Source: Lonsdalea populi (GTDB taxonomy: Bacteria > Pseudomonadota > Gammaproteobacteria > Enterobacterales > Enterobacteriaceae). From it: a stretch of DNA of 64,000 nt. Positions 9,622-21,399 of this stretch are shown here, one piece after another; position 1 is the first letter of the stretch, and each line of letters starts with the position of its first letter. The translations under genes were made by a program, and so were the position numbers. The notes beneath the pieces were generated by a model, which was given only the letters and a program-made list of their open reading frames with translations, made no database searches and had not been told where the DNA came from. The stretch covers positions 1,116,001-1,180,000 of the forward strand of contig NZ_CP065534.1 of NCBI RefSeq assembly GCF_015999465.1, written 5' to 3'.

Positions 9622-9637
9622 ACACTATATATAGGGG
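9622..9637. promoter_or_regulatory. NrdR box overlapping the nrdA -10
   Basis: ACACTATATATAGGGG is a strong match to the NrdR consensus in its left half and core. It covers the nrdA -10 element (9628-9633), so a bound NrdR would block RNA polymerase. NrdR represses ribonucleotide reductase operons when dATP is high. Confidence 0.8.
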
Positions 9638-9656
9638 GCTGGGTTGGTTTTGATAA
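9628..9656 (-). promoter_or_regulatory. nrdA promoter (-35 TTATCA, -10 TATATA)
   Basis: Read on the minus strand, TTATCA (9656-9651) and TATATA (9633-9628) are separated by exactly 17 bp, about 90 bp ahead of the nrdA start codon. The overlap with an NrdR box supports the assignment. No clear DnaA box was identified. Confidence 0.65.
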
Positions 9657-9659
9657 CAA

Positions 9660-10462
9660 GATAGTGAGAAATACATGTTAATGCAAGTAAGTGCATCGTG
9701 CAGATTTTGACCCGGACATTGAGTTGGAATGGAGTGAAACCAGCCGATCCCAGACGCGATGCGGCTTTGTTTCATGTCAACCTTTTACGCCAGTAAGAAA
9801 AAAAATTGATCGACTGCTGGATTCTTATTCGAACACAAAAAGTGACTTCTTGATCTGGTCACATTTTTGGCTATTTGGCTGCCGGAAGGGGCGGCCACGC
9901 AAGCGCATCTTCATTTCTTCTGACGTCTTCTCAACGGATCAGGCCTTTTTAGCTGCAATGTCATCCTATTGTCATAGCGCTCCCGGCTTTGCCATCTGCG
10001 GTGAACGTGTGCCGAGCCGGGGACGGCAAGGCGCGGGGGGCTGAGACGGCCGTATGCGCGCTAAAACCGCCGTCATAGAGAAATGAGATGGCGCGCGGTT
10101 AGTTGCGTCGTCTGGCAAATGTCCGGAATGGCATTCGGTGCAGCGATCTCTATTGATATAATGTATTAAAAATGTTTATTGTTTTATACCCTTTCAAGAA
10201 AGGGTTTTATTTTAAATGTTATTTTTAGGTTTTTGTGAAAGGTATAAATAAAGGCGTAGCTTTATTTTTGTCTATATATTTTTCCATAAAAATGCACCGA
10301 ATAATAATATTGTACTATAACTATCTCAGTAAAAATAAATGCGTGGCGTTTGCTTTTATCATATTGCGTTACATTTATTACATTATGTTTATTTTTTAAT
10401 ATTATCGTATTGGGTTAATGTTTAAATGGTTTCATTAAATACACGAATAAGGAAAATTCAAT
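9660..10462. other. AT-rich gene-free region downstream of the nrdA promoter
   Basis: No supported gene. A plus-strand frame of 117 codons (9691-10044) has a mixed, low-similarity composition and no ribosome binding site. From about 10140 to 10460 the sequence becomes strikingly AT-rich, unlike the flanking genes, and probably contains the promoter of the small secreted protein at 10463. Confidence 0.5.
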
Positions 10463-10738
10463 ATGCAATATAGAAAAGTCTCTATTTTACTGAGTTCTAT
10501 TACTGGTTTGGTAATATCAATGGCGTCATTAAGCGCCTATTCAGGTACCGAAAATATTTATCCGGGTCCTGTGAATAGCGATAGCCATGCCGCAACGTCC
10601 GGCCATCAGCCTCAGTGGGTGTTGGCATCCAGCTCGGCGACCAGCCGCAGCAGCAGCCCTTCGCAGGGTAGCTCCAGCGGAAAGTCATCAGGGCATAGCA
10701 ATAAAGGGAGTAACGAAAATAGAAACGGCCGATTCTAA
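10463..10738 (+). CDS. Small secreted Ser-rich protein of unknown function
   Basis: I do not recognise this family. AAGGA lies 9 bases ahead of the ATG. The 91-residue product begins with a basic stretch and a hydrophobic core (about residues 7-24) ending near LSAYSG, a typical Sec signal peptide with no lipobox Cys. The remaining 65 residues are low complexity, rich in Ser, Gly, Asn and His (SSSATSRSSSPSQGSSSGKS region), with no cysteine. It stands alone between nrdA and ubiG inside an AT-rich gap, which suggests a lineage-specific or acquired gene. It could be an exported, unstructured surface or toxin-like peptide; the function is open. Confidence 0.55.
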   Translation: MQYRKVSILLSSITGLVISMASLSAYSGTENIYPGPVNSDSHAATSGHQPQWVLASSSATSRSSSPSQGSSSGKSSGHSNKGSNENRNGRF

Positions 10739-11338
10739 AATGATTCCGCGAAACTCCAGGGGGTAATTTCCTCTCCGGTGCCACGTGTAACGCAAAGTAA
10801 TCTCTGCGCCGAAAAATGAATTGTTGTAGCTACGCTATTTCGGCAACGATTTTATACTCATCGATTATTTAGTGTGGTTACATTAAGTCTATCGATTGTT
10901 ATTATTTGGGCTGTATTCAGGGGCGGTTTTTTCCGCCCTTGTGACCTGGGTAAGTGCTTGGGCTAAAATATCAAATAAAAAAAGATGAGTGGCTTTTTAG
11001 GAATAATCTGGAAGAAATAATTAAAATATCGAAAATACTTTTACCGCACTGAAATATAGAAATTCTTAACATCAAAGGCGGCATCTTATTCATCTGTGGT
11101 GGACAGACATCAAGTCAGCGATGGTTTTGCCTCGTCCCCGACCAAATGATGGCGTCACCATCAGCCAAAGAGGAGGAGTGACAGTGTCAGCGGCAAGTTG
11201 GAAAGCAATAGTCAGACAGGAACAGGGCGGACAATGTGGTTTCTCCCTCTGTTACGCCGTCCTCCCGAATCGATGATGAGAGCGTATTCGATGCGGAAGG
11301 AACGAGGAGAACTCAAACGCCTGGCGTGGCTCGTCAGC
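10739..11338. other. Non-coding region between the Ser-rich gene and ubiG
   Basis: No convincing gene. A short hairpin, GGGCGG with CCGCCC at 10921-10938 around a T6 loop, may be a weak terminator for the small secreted protein. Plus-strand frames entering ubiG from 11198 are antisense shadows. Confidence 0.45.
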
Positions 11339-12070
11339 TTATTCGGCGTTTTCACGTTGAGCATGCAGCATATAGTTGACATCTATACTCCCGCCCAGGC
11401 TGAATGTGTCGAACAGCGGATTATAGCGCAGCCCAGTGATGTGCTTTTCCCGCAATGGCGTCGAATCAAGCCATCCCAGCAGTTCGGCAGGGCGTATAAA
11501 CTTTTTGATATCGTGCGTTCCTCGCGGCACCATGTTCGCGACATATTCGGCACCGACTATCATCATCAGCCACGCTTTGGCGTTGCGGTTGATCGTGGAG
11601 AAAAACACCTGTCCTCCGGGTTTGACCAAACGGGCGCAGGCTTCGATGACGGAACGCGGGTCGGGCACATGTTCGAGCATTTCCATGCAGGTCACCACGT
11701 CGTATTCGCCGGCGTGAGCCTCGGCATGAGCCTCTACGGTTTCCTGCACGTAATGTACGTCGACCCCGCTTTCCAGAGCGTGAAGGCGCGCAACCTGCAG
11801 GGGTTCGCTCCCCATGTCCAGCCCCGTGACCTGAGCGCCTTCGCGCGCCATGCTTTCGGACAAAATACCGCCCCCGCAGCCCACATCCAGGATTTTCTTG
11901 CCAAACAGGCCTTCGGTGTGGCGGGAGATATAGCCCAGACGCAGCGGATTAATGCGGTGTAGAGGTTTGAATTCGCCTTCCAGGTCCCACCAGCGGGAGG
12001 CGACGGCTTCAAATTTGGCGATTTCGTCGTGGTCGACGTTTTGGGTATAGGAATCAGCCTTCATGTACAT
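11339..12070 (-). CDS. ubiG: UbiG, ubiquinone O-methyltransferase
   Basis: SAM-dependent enzyme performing both O-methylations of ubiquinone biosynthesis on membrane-associated intermediates. The 243-residue product shows SAM motif [17 protein letters not shown] (about residues 61-76), the acidic post-I segment GLDMG and motif [30 protein letters not shown] near the N terminus matches E. coli. The frame is open far upstream; ATG 12070 has AGG five bases ahead, and ATG 12064 is an alternative. It is divergent from gyrA, as in E. coli, with nrdA further downstream. Confidence 0.96.
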   Translation of the reverse strand: MYMKADSYTQNVDHDEIAKFEAVASRWWDLEGEFKPLHRINPLRLGYISRHTEGLFGKKILDVGCGGGILSESMAREGAQVTGLDMGSEPLQVARLHALESGVDVHYVQETVEAHAEAHAGEYDVVTCMEMLEHVPDPRSVIEACARLVKPGGQVFFSTINRNAKAWLMMIVGAEYVANMVPRGTHDIKKFIRPAELLGWLDSTPLREKHITGLRYNPLFDTFSLGGSIDVNYMLHAQRENAE

Positions 12071-12246
12071 GTCTACCTTATCGTCATTTTTCGCTGTTAG
12101 TGAGTATATCCGGCCTGCTGCGGTTGTTGTAGTCAAGTCGACATCCGTGGACAGGCGCGCGTCGGCCCGGGCCACAAAAATCAGCATCCTGGCCCGGCGG
12201 TACAACCCGGCGCGGGGTGCGGAGTTTTCCCCGAAACGCCGCTTTG

Positions 12247-12255
12247 TGATATACT
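12247..12255 (+). promoter_or_regulatory. Possible gyrA extended -10 promoter
   Basis: TGATATACT (TG-n-TATACT) lies about 50 bases ahead of the gyrA ATG, and only weak -35 candidates precede it. An extended -10 with a poor -35 would fit a promoter sensitive to supercoiling, as known for gyrA in E. coli. Confidence 0.4.
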
Positions 12256-12291
12256 TTTTCACCTTTTGAACTCGGGTAGATGCATTAATAG

Positions 12292-14940
<2,649 letters not shown>

Positions 14941-14971
14941 TCCGCAGGAGTTTCTCCGCATGCGGTAACTA

Positions 14972-15001
14972 AGCCAGCGCGTGATGCGCTGGCTTTTTTT
15001 A
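14972..15001 (+). terminator. gyrA rho-independent terminator
   Basis: A 9-bp stem AGCCAGCGC (14972-14980) with GCGCTGGCT (14986-14994) is followed by an uninterrupted T-run, 30 bases after the gyrA stop codon. Confidence 0.95.
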
Positions 15002-15071
15002 TGCGGGATCGGTACTGTGGTAGCCGCCGGTTCGGCGGCAGTTCTCTATCCTATAACCTGACGGTATTCCC

Positions 15072-17933
15072 TTGAAATTTGTAGCTTCATTTCAGACCAC
15101 TCTGAAATTTTCCCGGTATTTGTTCCGGGCGCTGGCTCTGGCGCTATGGCTCCTGGGAGCGCTGATCTCATTGTTTTATATCAGCAAGGCGCTTAACGAA
15201 CGCGAGTCGCAACTGAGGCACCTTTTTACCCTGAACTCCGATCAGTCTTTGGGATATATTCGCCGCGCTACCGACGTGGCGCGCGAGCTAAAATATATGG
15301 CGACCAATCGGCTGAGTGTGGTCAGTCCCAGTAGGGAGCATCTTACCGAGGTGCAGGAGAAGGCCTACTCGATTTACGGTATGTCGTCGTCGGTCAACTG
15401 CGCCGCGGAGTATGAGAAGAACCCCTCCCAGTTGACGCCGCTCATCCACTTTTTTGAGCAGTGGCACCAAGATTTCTCTTCCGTCTACGATCTGAACCGT
15501 ATTTTCTTTGTCGATCGGCGCCAGCAGTGCCTGGTGGATTTCGGCATCCGTAACCAGTCGCTGGACAGCGAGAGTCTGGTCAGAAACGTGCAGGAGCGCC
15601 TGCAGGGGCAGCGCAATAGCAAGCTGTCGACCCGCCGCGACGACAGCCTGTTCTGGGTCAGTTCTGGTCTGACGTCTGAAACCGGTTACTTCTATGCCTT
15701 GATGCCCATCTATGTGGAAAACCAACTGGTGGCGGTGATGGGAATTGAACAGCCCATCCGTCTGGATGATTTTATGCTGAGCAGCGATCTGCCGTTCAGC
15801 GTCAAACTACTCGACCAAAACAACCGCACGCTGATGCAGTTCAGCGATGCGGCGCGCAATAATATCAATGGGCCTTACCCGGACGTCAGCGCCTATTTCG
15901 GTTACATCAACAACTACAACGCCCTGATTCTGAAGAAGGCATTGCTGCCGACCTCGCTGAGTGTGGTGTACGCACTGCCGCTGGAAGTCATTCTGGCGGC
16001 GCTCAACTCCCTGATCATGAACATGGCGTTGCTGAATCTGCTGTCGGCCATCGCGCTGTTTGTGATTACCCGAGTGCTGGAGAAGCGCATGTTTCTGCCC
16101 GCAGAAAGAAACGCGTTCCAACTGGAGGAGAACGAACAGTTCAATCGTAAGATCGTAGCCTCCGCGCCGGTGGGGATCTGTATCCTGCGTATCAGCGACG
16201 GCGCCAATATTCTGAGTAATGAGCTGGCCCACAAGTATCTCAGCCTGCTGACCTACGAAGACCGTATCCGCGTGAACAAGATTATCTGCGAACAGCAGTC
16301 TAAGTCCGTGGATGTGCTGACCAGCCGTAACCATCATCTGCAAATCAGCTTTGTGCATTCCCGCTATCGTAATGAGAACGTGGCGATTTGCGTACTGCTG
16401 GACGTCAGCGCCCGCGTCAGAATGGAAGAGTCGCTGCAGGAAATGGCCAACGCGGCCGAGCAGGCCAGCCAATCCAAATCCATGTTCCTGGCGACGGTCA
16501 GTCATGAACTGCGCACGCCTTTGTACGGCATCATCGGCAACCTGGATTTGCTGCAAACCAAGACGCTGCCGAAAGACGCTAACCGGCTGGTGGCGGCCAT
16601 GCACAATTCGTCTGAACTGCTGTTGAAAATCATCAGCGATATTCTCGACTTCTCCAAAATCGAGTCTGAGCAGTTGAAAATCGAAAACTGCCAGTTTACT
16701 CCGCGTGAAGTGATCAGCCACGTAGTGAGCAACTACCTGCCGCTGGTGGTCAAGAAGCGCCTGACGCTCTATTGCTTTATCGAACCCAAGGTGCCGTTGA
16801 GCCTGCTGGGCGATCCGGTGCGTCTGCAGCAAGTGCTGTCCAACCTGCTGAGCAACGCCATTAAGTTCACCGATACCGGCTGTATCGTCTTTCAGGTGCG
16901 CTGTCGCGATGGGTATATTGAGTTTCTGGTGCGGGATACTGGCGTCGGGATCAATACGCGTGAAGTCATGAAATTGTTCGATCCCTTCTTCCAGGCTGGA
17001 ACCGGCGTGCAGCGGCATTTTCAGGGCACCGGTCTGGGGCTGGCGATTTGTGAGAAACTGGTCAACCTGATGGACGGCGACATCACGATCGAGTCGGCGC
17101 CGGGACTGGGCAGCCAGTTCGGCATTCGCATTCCTCTCTATCAGGCTCAGTACCCGCTGACGGTGATTAACCCGCTATTGCAGGGGAAAAACGCCTGGCT
17201 GCGTATTCGCAACGCCTATATGGGAAATTACCTGCGTGCGTTCCTGCAAGAGCATGGTCTGAACGTACAGGACTATCATGGACAGACCGTAGCGGCCGAT
17301 GAGATTGTCATCAGCGACTATCCGTTGAGCCAGAACCTGGGCGGGCGGGCGCACATCCTGATCAGTGGGTCTCACACCGGATCGGCGCAGGAAGTGTCGC
17401 CGGGATGTTGGGAGCACAGCACGTCAGCGCCGCAGGATCTGCCGCTGCTGCTGCAACGCATTTACCGTGGTAAAGATGCGCTGCCGATGCCAGCGTCCGC
17501 CGCCCCGGCTTCGGTAAGCTATAGCCGCGATAATGACGATATTCATATTCTGGTCGTGGACGACCACCCGATTAACCGCCGCCTGCTGGCGGACCAGTTG
17601 GGATCGTTGGGCTATGAGGTCATAACGGCCAACGATGGGTTGGACGCGCTCGACGTGCTAAGCAAATCTTCCGTAGATATCGTGTTGACGGACGTCAACA
17701 TGCCGAATCTGGACGGGTACGGCTTTACCCGCCGGATGCGGGAGATGGCGATGACGCTGCCCGTGATTGGCGTGACCGCAAACGCGCTGGCGGAAGAGCG
17801 GCAGCGCTGTTTAGAAGCCGGTATGGATAACTGTCTCTCGAAACCGGTCACGCTAAATACGCTGCAACAGTCTCTGGCGTATTACGCCAATCTGGTGCGT
17901 CAGGGTAAGGCCACGCAGTCCCAGGATAGCTGA
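15072..17933 (+). CDS. rcsC: RcsC, hybrid sensor histidine kinase of the Rcs phosphorelay
   Basis: Inner-membrane kinase that passes phosphate via RcsD to RcsB on envelope stress. The 953-residue product has two membrane segments (about 21-42 and 312-335) flanking a periplasmic domain, then a linker and HisKA with the phospho-His in VSHELRTPLYG (His478, CAT at 16503). The ATPase boxes follow (SNLLSNAIKFT, RDTGVGI, GTGLGLAI). The C-terminal receiver has its Asp in LTDVNMPN (Asp874). The start is a TTG at 15072 giving MKFVASF, matching the E. coli N terminus; no strong Shine-Dalgarno is seen. It converges on rcsB, as in E. coli. Confidence 0.97.
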   Translation: MKFVASFQTTLKFSRYLFRALALALWLLGALISLFYISKALNERESQLRHLFTLNSDQSLGYIRRATDVARELKYMATNRLSVVSPSREHLTEVQEKAYSIYGMSSSVNCAAEYEKNPSQLTPLIHFFEQWHQDFSSVYDLNRIFFVDRRQQCLVDFGIRNQSLDSESLVRNVQERLQGQRNSKLSTRRDDSLFWVSSGLTSETGYFYALMPIYVENQLVAVMGIEQPIRLDDFMLSSDLPFSVKLLDQNNRTLMQFSDAARNNINGPYPDVSAYFGYINNYNALILKKALLPTSLSVVYALPLEVILAALNSLIMNMALLNLLSAIALFVITRVLEKRMFLPAERNAFQLEENEQFNRKIVASAPVGICILRISDGANILSNELAHKYLSLLTYEDRIRVNKIICEQQSKSVDVLTSRNHHLQISFVHSRYRNENVAICVLLDVSARVRMEESLQEMANAAEQASQSKSMFLATVSHELRTPLYGIIGNLDLLQTKTLPKDANRLVAAMHNSSELLLKIISDILDFSKIESEQLKIENCQFTPREVISHVVSNYLPLVVKKRLTLYCFIEPKVPLSLLGDPVRLQQVLSNLLSNAIKFTDTGCIVFQVRCRDGYIEFLVRDTGVGINTREVMKLFDPFFQAGTGVQRHFQGTGLGLAICEKLVNLMDGDITIESAPGLGSQFGIRIPLYQAQYPLTVINPLLQGKNAWLRIRNAYMGNYLRAFLQEHGLNVQDYHGQTVAADEIVISDYPLSQNLGGRAHILISGSHTGSAQEVSPGCWEHSTSAPQDLPLLLQRIYRGKDALPMPASAAPASVSYSRDNDDIHILVVDDHPINRRLLADQLGSLGYEVITANDGLDALDVLSKSSVDIVLTDVNMPNLDGYGFTRRMREMAMTLPVIGVTANALAEERQRCLEAGMDNCLSKPVTLNTLQQSLAYYANLVRQGKATQSQDS

Positions 17934-18000
17934 CAGACGTCTTCCGCTCAGTACATGCTTGTTGCGGAAGGGCTTGCGATGGGAGGAGGGGAAGGGGAAA

Positions 18001-18024
18001 TAAAAAAGGCTCTAAGAAGAGCCT
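18001..18024 (-). terminator. rcsB terminator
   Basis: On the minus strand, AGGCTCT and AGAGCCT (18018-18024 and 18007-18013) form a 7-bp stem with a 4-base loop, followed by a T-run ending near 18001. It closes the rcsDB unit and faces the end of rcsC. Confidence 0.8.
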
Positions 18025-18067
18025 GAGCATTGAATGCCCGCCGAGACGATCGGCGGATGATCGGAGA

Positions 18068-18718
18068 TTACTCTTTTTCTGTTGACGCGACGCCGACGGA
18101 AGAGAGGTAGTTCAACAACGCGATATCGTTATCGACCCCGAGTTTGGTCATAGCCGATTTCTTCTGGCTGCTGATGGTCTTAATGCTGCGGTTAAGCTTT
18201 CTGGCGATCTCAGTCACCAGGAAACCTTCCGCGAAGAGACGCAGCACTTCGCTTTCCTTCGGCGACAGGCGTTTATCGCCATAGCCGCTGGCGCTGATTT
18301 TCTCCAACACTTTGCTCACGCTTTCCGGCGTGAACTTCTTGCCTTTCTGCAATGCGGCCAATGCCTTAGGCAGATCCGTCGGCGCGCCTTGTTTCAGGAC
18401 GATCCCTTCGATATCCAGCTCCAGTACGGCGCTGAGAATCGCGGGGTTATTGTTCATGGTCAGAACAATAATCGACAGCTGCGGAAAGTGACGCTTGATA
18501 TATTTGATCAACGTGATCCCGTCGCCGTATTTATCCCCCGGCATGGATAAATCAGTAATAAGAACGTTGGCATTGAGCTTTGGTAAATTATTGATTAATG
18601 CTGTTGAGTCTTCAAATTCCCCAACGACGTTCACCCACTCGATTTGTTCCAGTGATTTTCTGATGCCGAAAAGAACGATAGGATGGTCGTCTGCAATAAT
18701 TACATTAATGTTGTTCAT
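18068..18718 (-). CDS. rcsB: RcsB, Rcs phosphorelay response regulator
   Basis: 216-residue NarL/FixJ-type regulator, controlling capsule, motility and stress genes, alone or with RcsA and other partners. The receiver domain shows ADDHP at 9-13 and the phospho-acceptor Asp56 in LITDLSMPG. The C-terminal LuxR-type helix-turn-helix spans about residues 145-205 (LSPKESEVLRLFAEGFLVTE). It begins 6 bases after the rcsD stop, so it is co-transcribed with rcsD. In E. coli an additional rcsB promoter lies inside rcsD; I did not identify one here. Confidence 0.98.
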   Translation of the reverse strand: MNNINVIIADDHPIVLFGIRKSLEQIEWVNVVGEFEDSTALINNLPKLNANVLITDLSMPGDKYGDGITLIKYIKRHFPQLSIIVLTMNNNPAILSAVLELDIEGIVLKQGAPTDLPKALAALQKGKKFTPESVSKVLEKISASGYGDKRLSPKESEVLRLFAEGFLVTEIARKLNRSIKTISSQKKSAMTKLGVDNDIALLNYLSSVGVASTEKE

Positions 18719-18724
18719 TGTTGT

Positions 18725-21394
18725 TTACTCATATTGTTGGCCACCTTGCTGTAGTAATGCACTGACAAAACGTTCAATCTGTTGAAGGTTATTTATTATC
18801 TGCACACTATCCTGCGAGGTTATCAGTTGTTCCAGGACTTCACACAATTGTTTGCCCGGATGCAGATTCAGCATGGCAAACACGCCTTTGAGCCGGTGGG
18901 CTGTTTGAGCCAGTGACACAAAATCGCCATCTTGAATTTCAGTATACAGCCTGTTCATATCCTCCGGTACTGTCTCTACGAACAGTGAAAAGTAGTCGCT
19001 GCTGCGCAGTTGGCGAGCGTAAAAACCGATGTCGTCATCCGTTGCCGGACGGTTATCGCCGGTAGACGTTTCCAACTGCTGCTCGATCAGTTTCAGCAGA
19101 GCATCCAGCATCAGCTGGCTGATATTGTAGCTGGTGCGCAGTCGCCGTTTGCCCAGAGAAACCCACTGCGTGCTTTCTCCGGTTACTAATAGTGTGTCGT
19201 CTGCGACTTTCCCTGCGTCATCCGTAATCGTGAGGTCCGTTTCCTGATCAATCAGGCGCTCGTCATAAATAACGAAGTCCGCACCCCACTGACTGACCAT
19301 GCGGCTAACAATTTGCCGAACTTCATCCGTGGTGATATCCAGTAATACCGTAATACCATCCAGCAGCCTTTCCTCTTCCTCTTCCTGGAGTTCGACGGGC
19401 TCCATTTTTAGCGTCAGCGTATATTGCGTACCTAAATCCGGCAATCGGTTGATTTGCAATTGACCGCCCAGTTTGTGGCAAAGCTGATGACATAAAAATA
19501 AGGTTAATCCGGAATTTTGCCTGAATCGATCGGAAAGTGCCGGCGCGGCGAACGGATGCAGTTCATTATCAAGTTCTTCGACGGAAACATCCGTACCTGT
19601 ATCGTTAATTTGTATGATCCATTGTCCCGATGTTTTTTCAGGCTGTTTCAGCGTCAGCGTAATTTTGCCGTAGTCCGTATTTGTAATGGCATAATCCATT
19701 AATAACGAAAGCGTTTTCTTTAATAGTTCACTGTCGCCCAGATAGGTTTGCCGAATATCGAGCTGGAAATGATTGAACAGGCTGATGCCTTTTTGCTGTA
19801 TGCGCGGCAATAGCGGCAACAGTAAATCGTCGACGAGTGCGAGCGGCGCAAACGGCGCGTGCGCCACATCCCACTTGTCGGTTTCCAACTGTGCCTGCAG
19901 AGCGATATTTTCCATTAGGCTCAGGGCGCAGGCGGCCTCGCTAATCAGTAGTTGCAGCGACTGCTGCCGTTCGTCCGGCGTCTGCTCATTGCTCAGCGAA
20001 AGCGCGAGCTGATGCACGGCGTTGAGCGGTTGTTTGAACTCCTGACTCAGGTTGTGGAACAATTGCTTACGCACGGCGATGTTCTTGTCAAACTCCTGTT
20101 GCGCCAGCTGTAGTTTCTTATTGATGACGATTTCCTGTTCTTGTTCGCGGAGCAAGAACAGGCAGTAGTCCGGTACGAACAGGCTATAGAACAGCCTCAC
20201 TTCATACATCTCATTATCGACGGTGGCCTGAATCACACCCTGATGCTCTTCCGCTAGCGTTGCGATTTTCTTCAGGCTGAGGTGCGGATACAGTCGTTCC
20301 GCCAGCGCGTTCGCCACCACCACTTTATTGGTGCTGAAGTCATAGACCAGCACGCCCACCGGTAGATGACCGATGATTTCGGTATACATGTTCTGCTGTT
20401 TTTTCAGTCGATATGACAGGTCTTCCCGAGGGCGGGAAAAGTGGCGACGGAAGGCGTAGAAGCCCATCAATGCGATCAGCAGCAGCGCCAGATTAAGCAA
20501 TATCATCCAGATATTGCTGCGCAGCATGTCGCTGATCAGACGGTCCAGCGGGATGCTGTACACCATTTTCAGCGGTGCGTTGGTCAACTGGGCGGACACT
20601 TCCACCATCGTGCCTTCCAGACGGACATCGGTCGGTGTTTCGTTATCCGTGCCGGTTTCCATGCTCATTGGCAGCGTTTGCTGACGCAGCATCAGATTTT
20701 CCCGCTCCAGGTTGCGCGGGATTAAATCGTTGATCGACAGGTCAAAGGCAATCACGGTCGCGAGATGCCCCGGCTGGTTGAAGGTCGTGCGCAGGGTGAA
20801 ATAGTAGTTGTTATAGAAGCGCAGTTTGCGCAGAGGCGAGAAGCTTTCACGTTCGTCCAGTGCATTCGCCTGCTGCAGCATTTCGGCCTTGCGGGCCTCA
20901 ATCAACGCTGCGATATAGCTGCCGCGAAACTGGGAAGAGACGTCTTTCAGCGGCTGGGTGGAAACCATCGTCAGGCTGTTATCGGTGCCGTTGAGGTAGT
21001 ACATCGAAAACACGTCGGTCTTCGCGCCCCACAGAATGTCCAGATATTGCGAGATCCTGTGCATGGAGTAGAGCGTACTTTTCTCGTGCTGCCCGAACAT
21101 CAGCGTATCGGTTTTCTGACCGCGCTGCTCGACGTAGAACACGTTCGGCACCAGCGTGATGACATTCACCGCGCCTTCGGTCGGGGGCGGGGCATCCACG
21201 AGCAGGTTTTTATAAATCTGATCGGTAAAGAAGCGATAGGTGTCGATTCGCTTTTGCATGCTTTCAGCGACATCGGTCAGAGCATACATCTTCCCCGTCA
21301 TCCAGCCATTGATATAGTTATAGCTAAACGCCCCGAACACCAGCAGTAGCAGTAAAACGAACAGAGAGAAATAACGCATGATGATGGCGGGCAT
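18725..21394 (-). CDS. rcsD: RcsD, histidine phosphotransfer protein of the Rcs system
   Basis: 889-residue inner-membrane phosphotransmitter between RcsC and RcsB. Two membrane segments lie at about residues 6-25 and 295-318. The kinase-like region is degenerate: the usual phospho-His position reads LSQEFKQPL with Gln, as expected for RcsD. The C-terminal HPt domain has its active His in AHRLKGVFAML (His833, codon at 18898-18896). The frame is open another 109 codons upstream, inside the transporter gene. ATG 21394 has GGAG seven bases ahead and starts 5 bases after the transporter stop, so translation is probably coupled. Confidence 0.96.
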   Translation of the reverse strand: MPAIIMRYFSLFVLLLLLVFGAFSYNYINGWMTGKMYALTDVAESMQKRIDTYRFFTDQIYKNLLVDAPPPTEGAVNVITLVPNVFYVEQRGQKTDTLMFGQHEKSTLYSMHRISQYLDILWGAKTDVFSMYYLNGTDNSLTMVSTQPLKDVSSQFRGSYIAALIEARKAEMLQQANALDERESFSPLRKLRFYNNYYFTLRTTFNQPGHLATVIAFDLSINDLIPRNLERENLMLRQQTLPMSMETGTDNETPTDVRLEGTMVEVSAQLTNAPLKMVYSIPLDRLISDMLRSNIWMILLNLALLLIALMGFYAFRRHFSRPREDLSYRLKKQQNMYTEIIGHLPVGVLVYDFSTNKVVVANALAERLYPHLSLKKIATLAEEHQGVIQATVDNEMYEVRLFYSLFVPDYCLFLLREQEQEIVINKKLQLAQQEFDKNIAVRKQLFHNLSQEFKQPLNAVHQLALSLSNEQTPDERQQSLQLLISEAACALSLMENIALQAQLETDKWDVAHAPFAPLALVDDLLLPLLPRIQQKGISLFNHFQLDIRQTYLGDSELLKKTLSLLMDYAITNTDYGKITLTLKQPEKTSGQWIIQINDTGTDVSVEELDNELHPFAAPALSDRFRQNSGLTLFLCHQLCHKLGGQLQINRLPDLGTQYTLTLKMEPVELQEEEEERLLDGITVLLDITTDEVRQIVSRMVSQWGADFVIYDERLIDQETDLTITDDAGKVADDTLLVTGESTQWVSLGKRRLRTSYNISQLMLDALLKLIEQQLETSTGDNRPATDDDIGFYARQLRSSDYFSLFVETVPEDMNRLYTEIQDGDFVSLAQTAHRLKGVFAMLNLHPGKQLCEVLEQLITSQDSVQIINNLQQIERFVSALLQQGGQQYE

Positions 21395-21399
21395 TTCAA

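Noticed and set aside
9691..10044. 117-codon plus-strand frame upstream of the Ser-rich gene
   Set aside because: Erratic composition, no start signal, no family resemblance, and it covers the nrdA promoter edge.
11198..11962. 254-codon plus-strand frame
   Set aside because: Antisense to ubiG for most of its length with no independent evidence.
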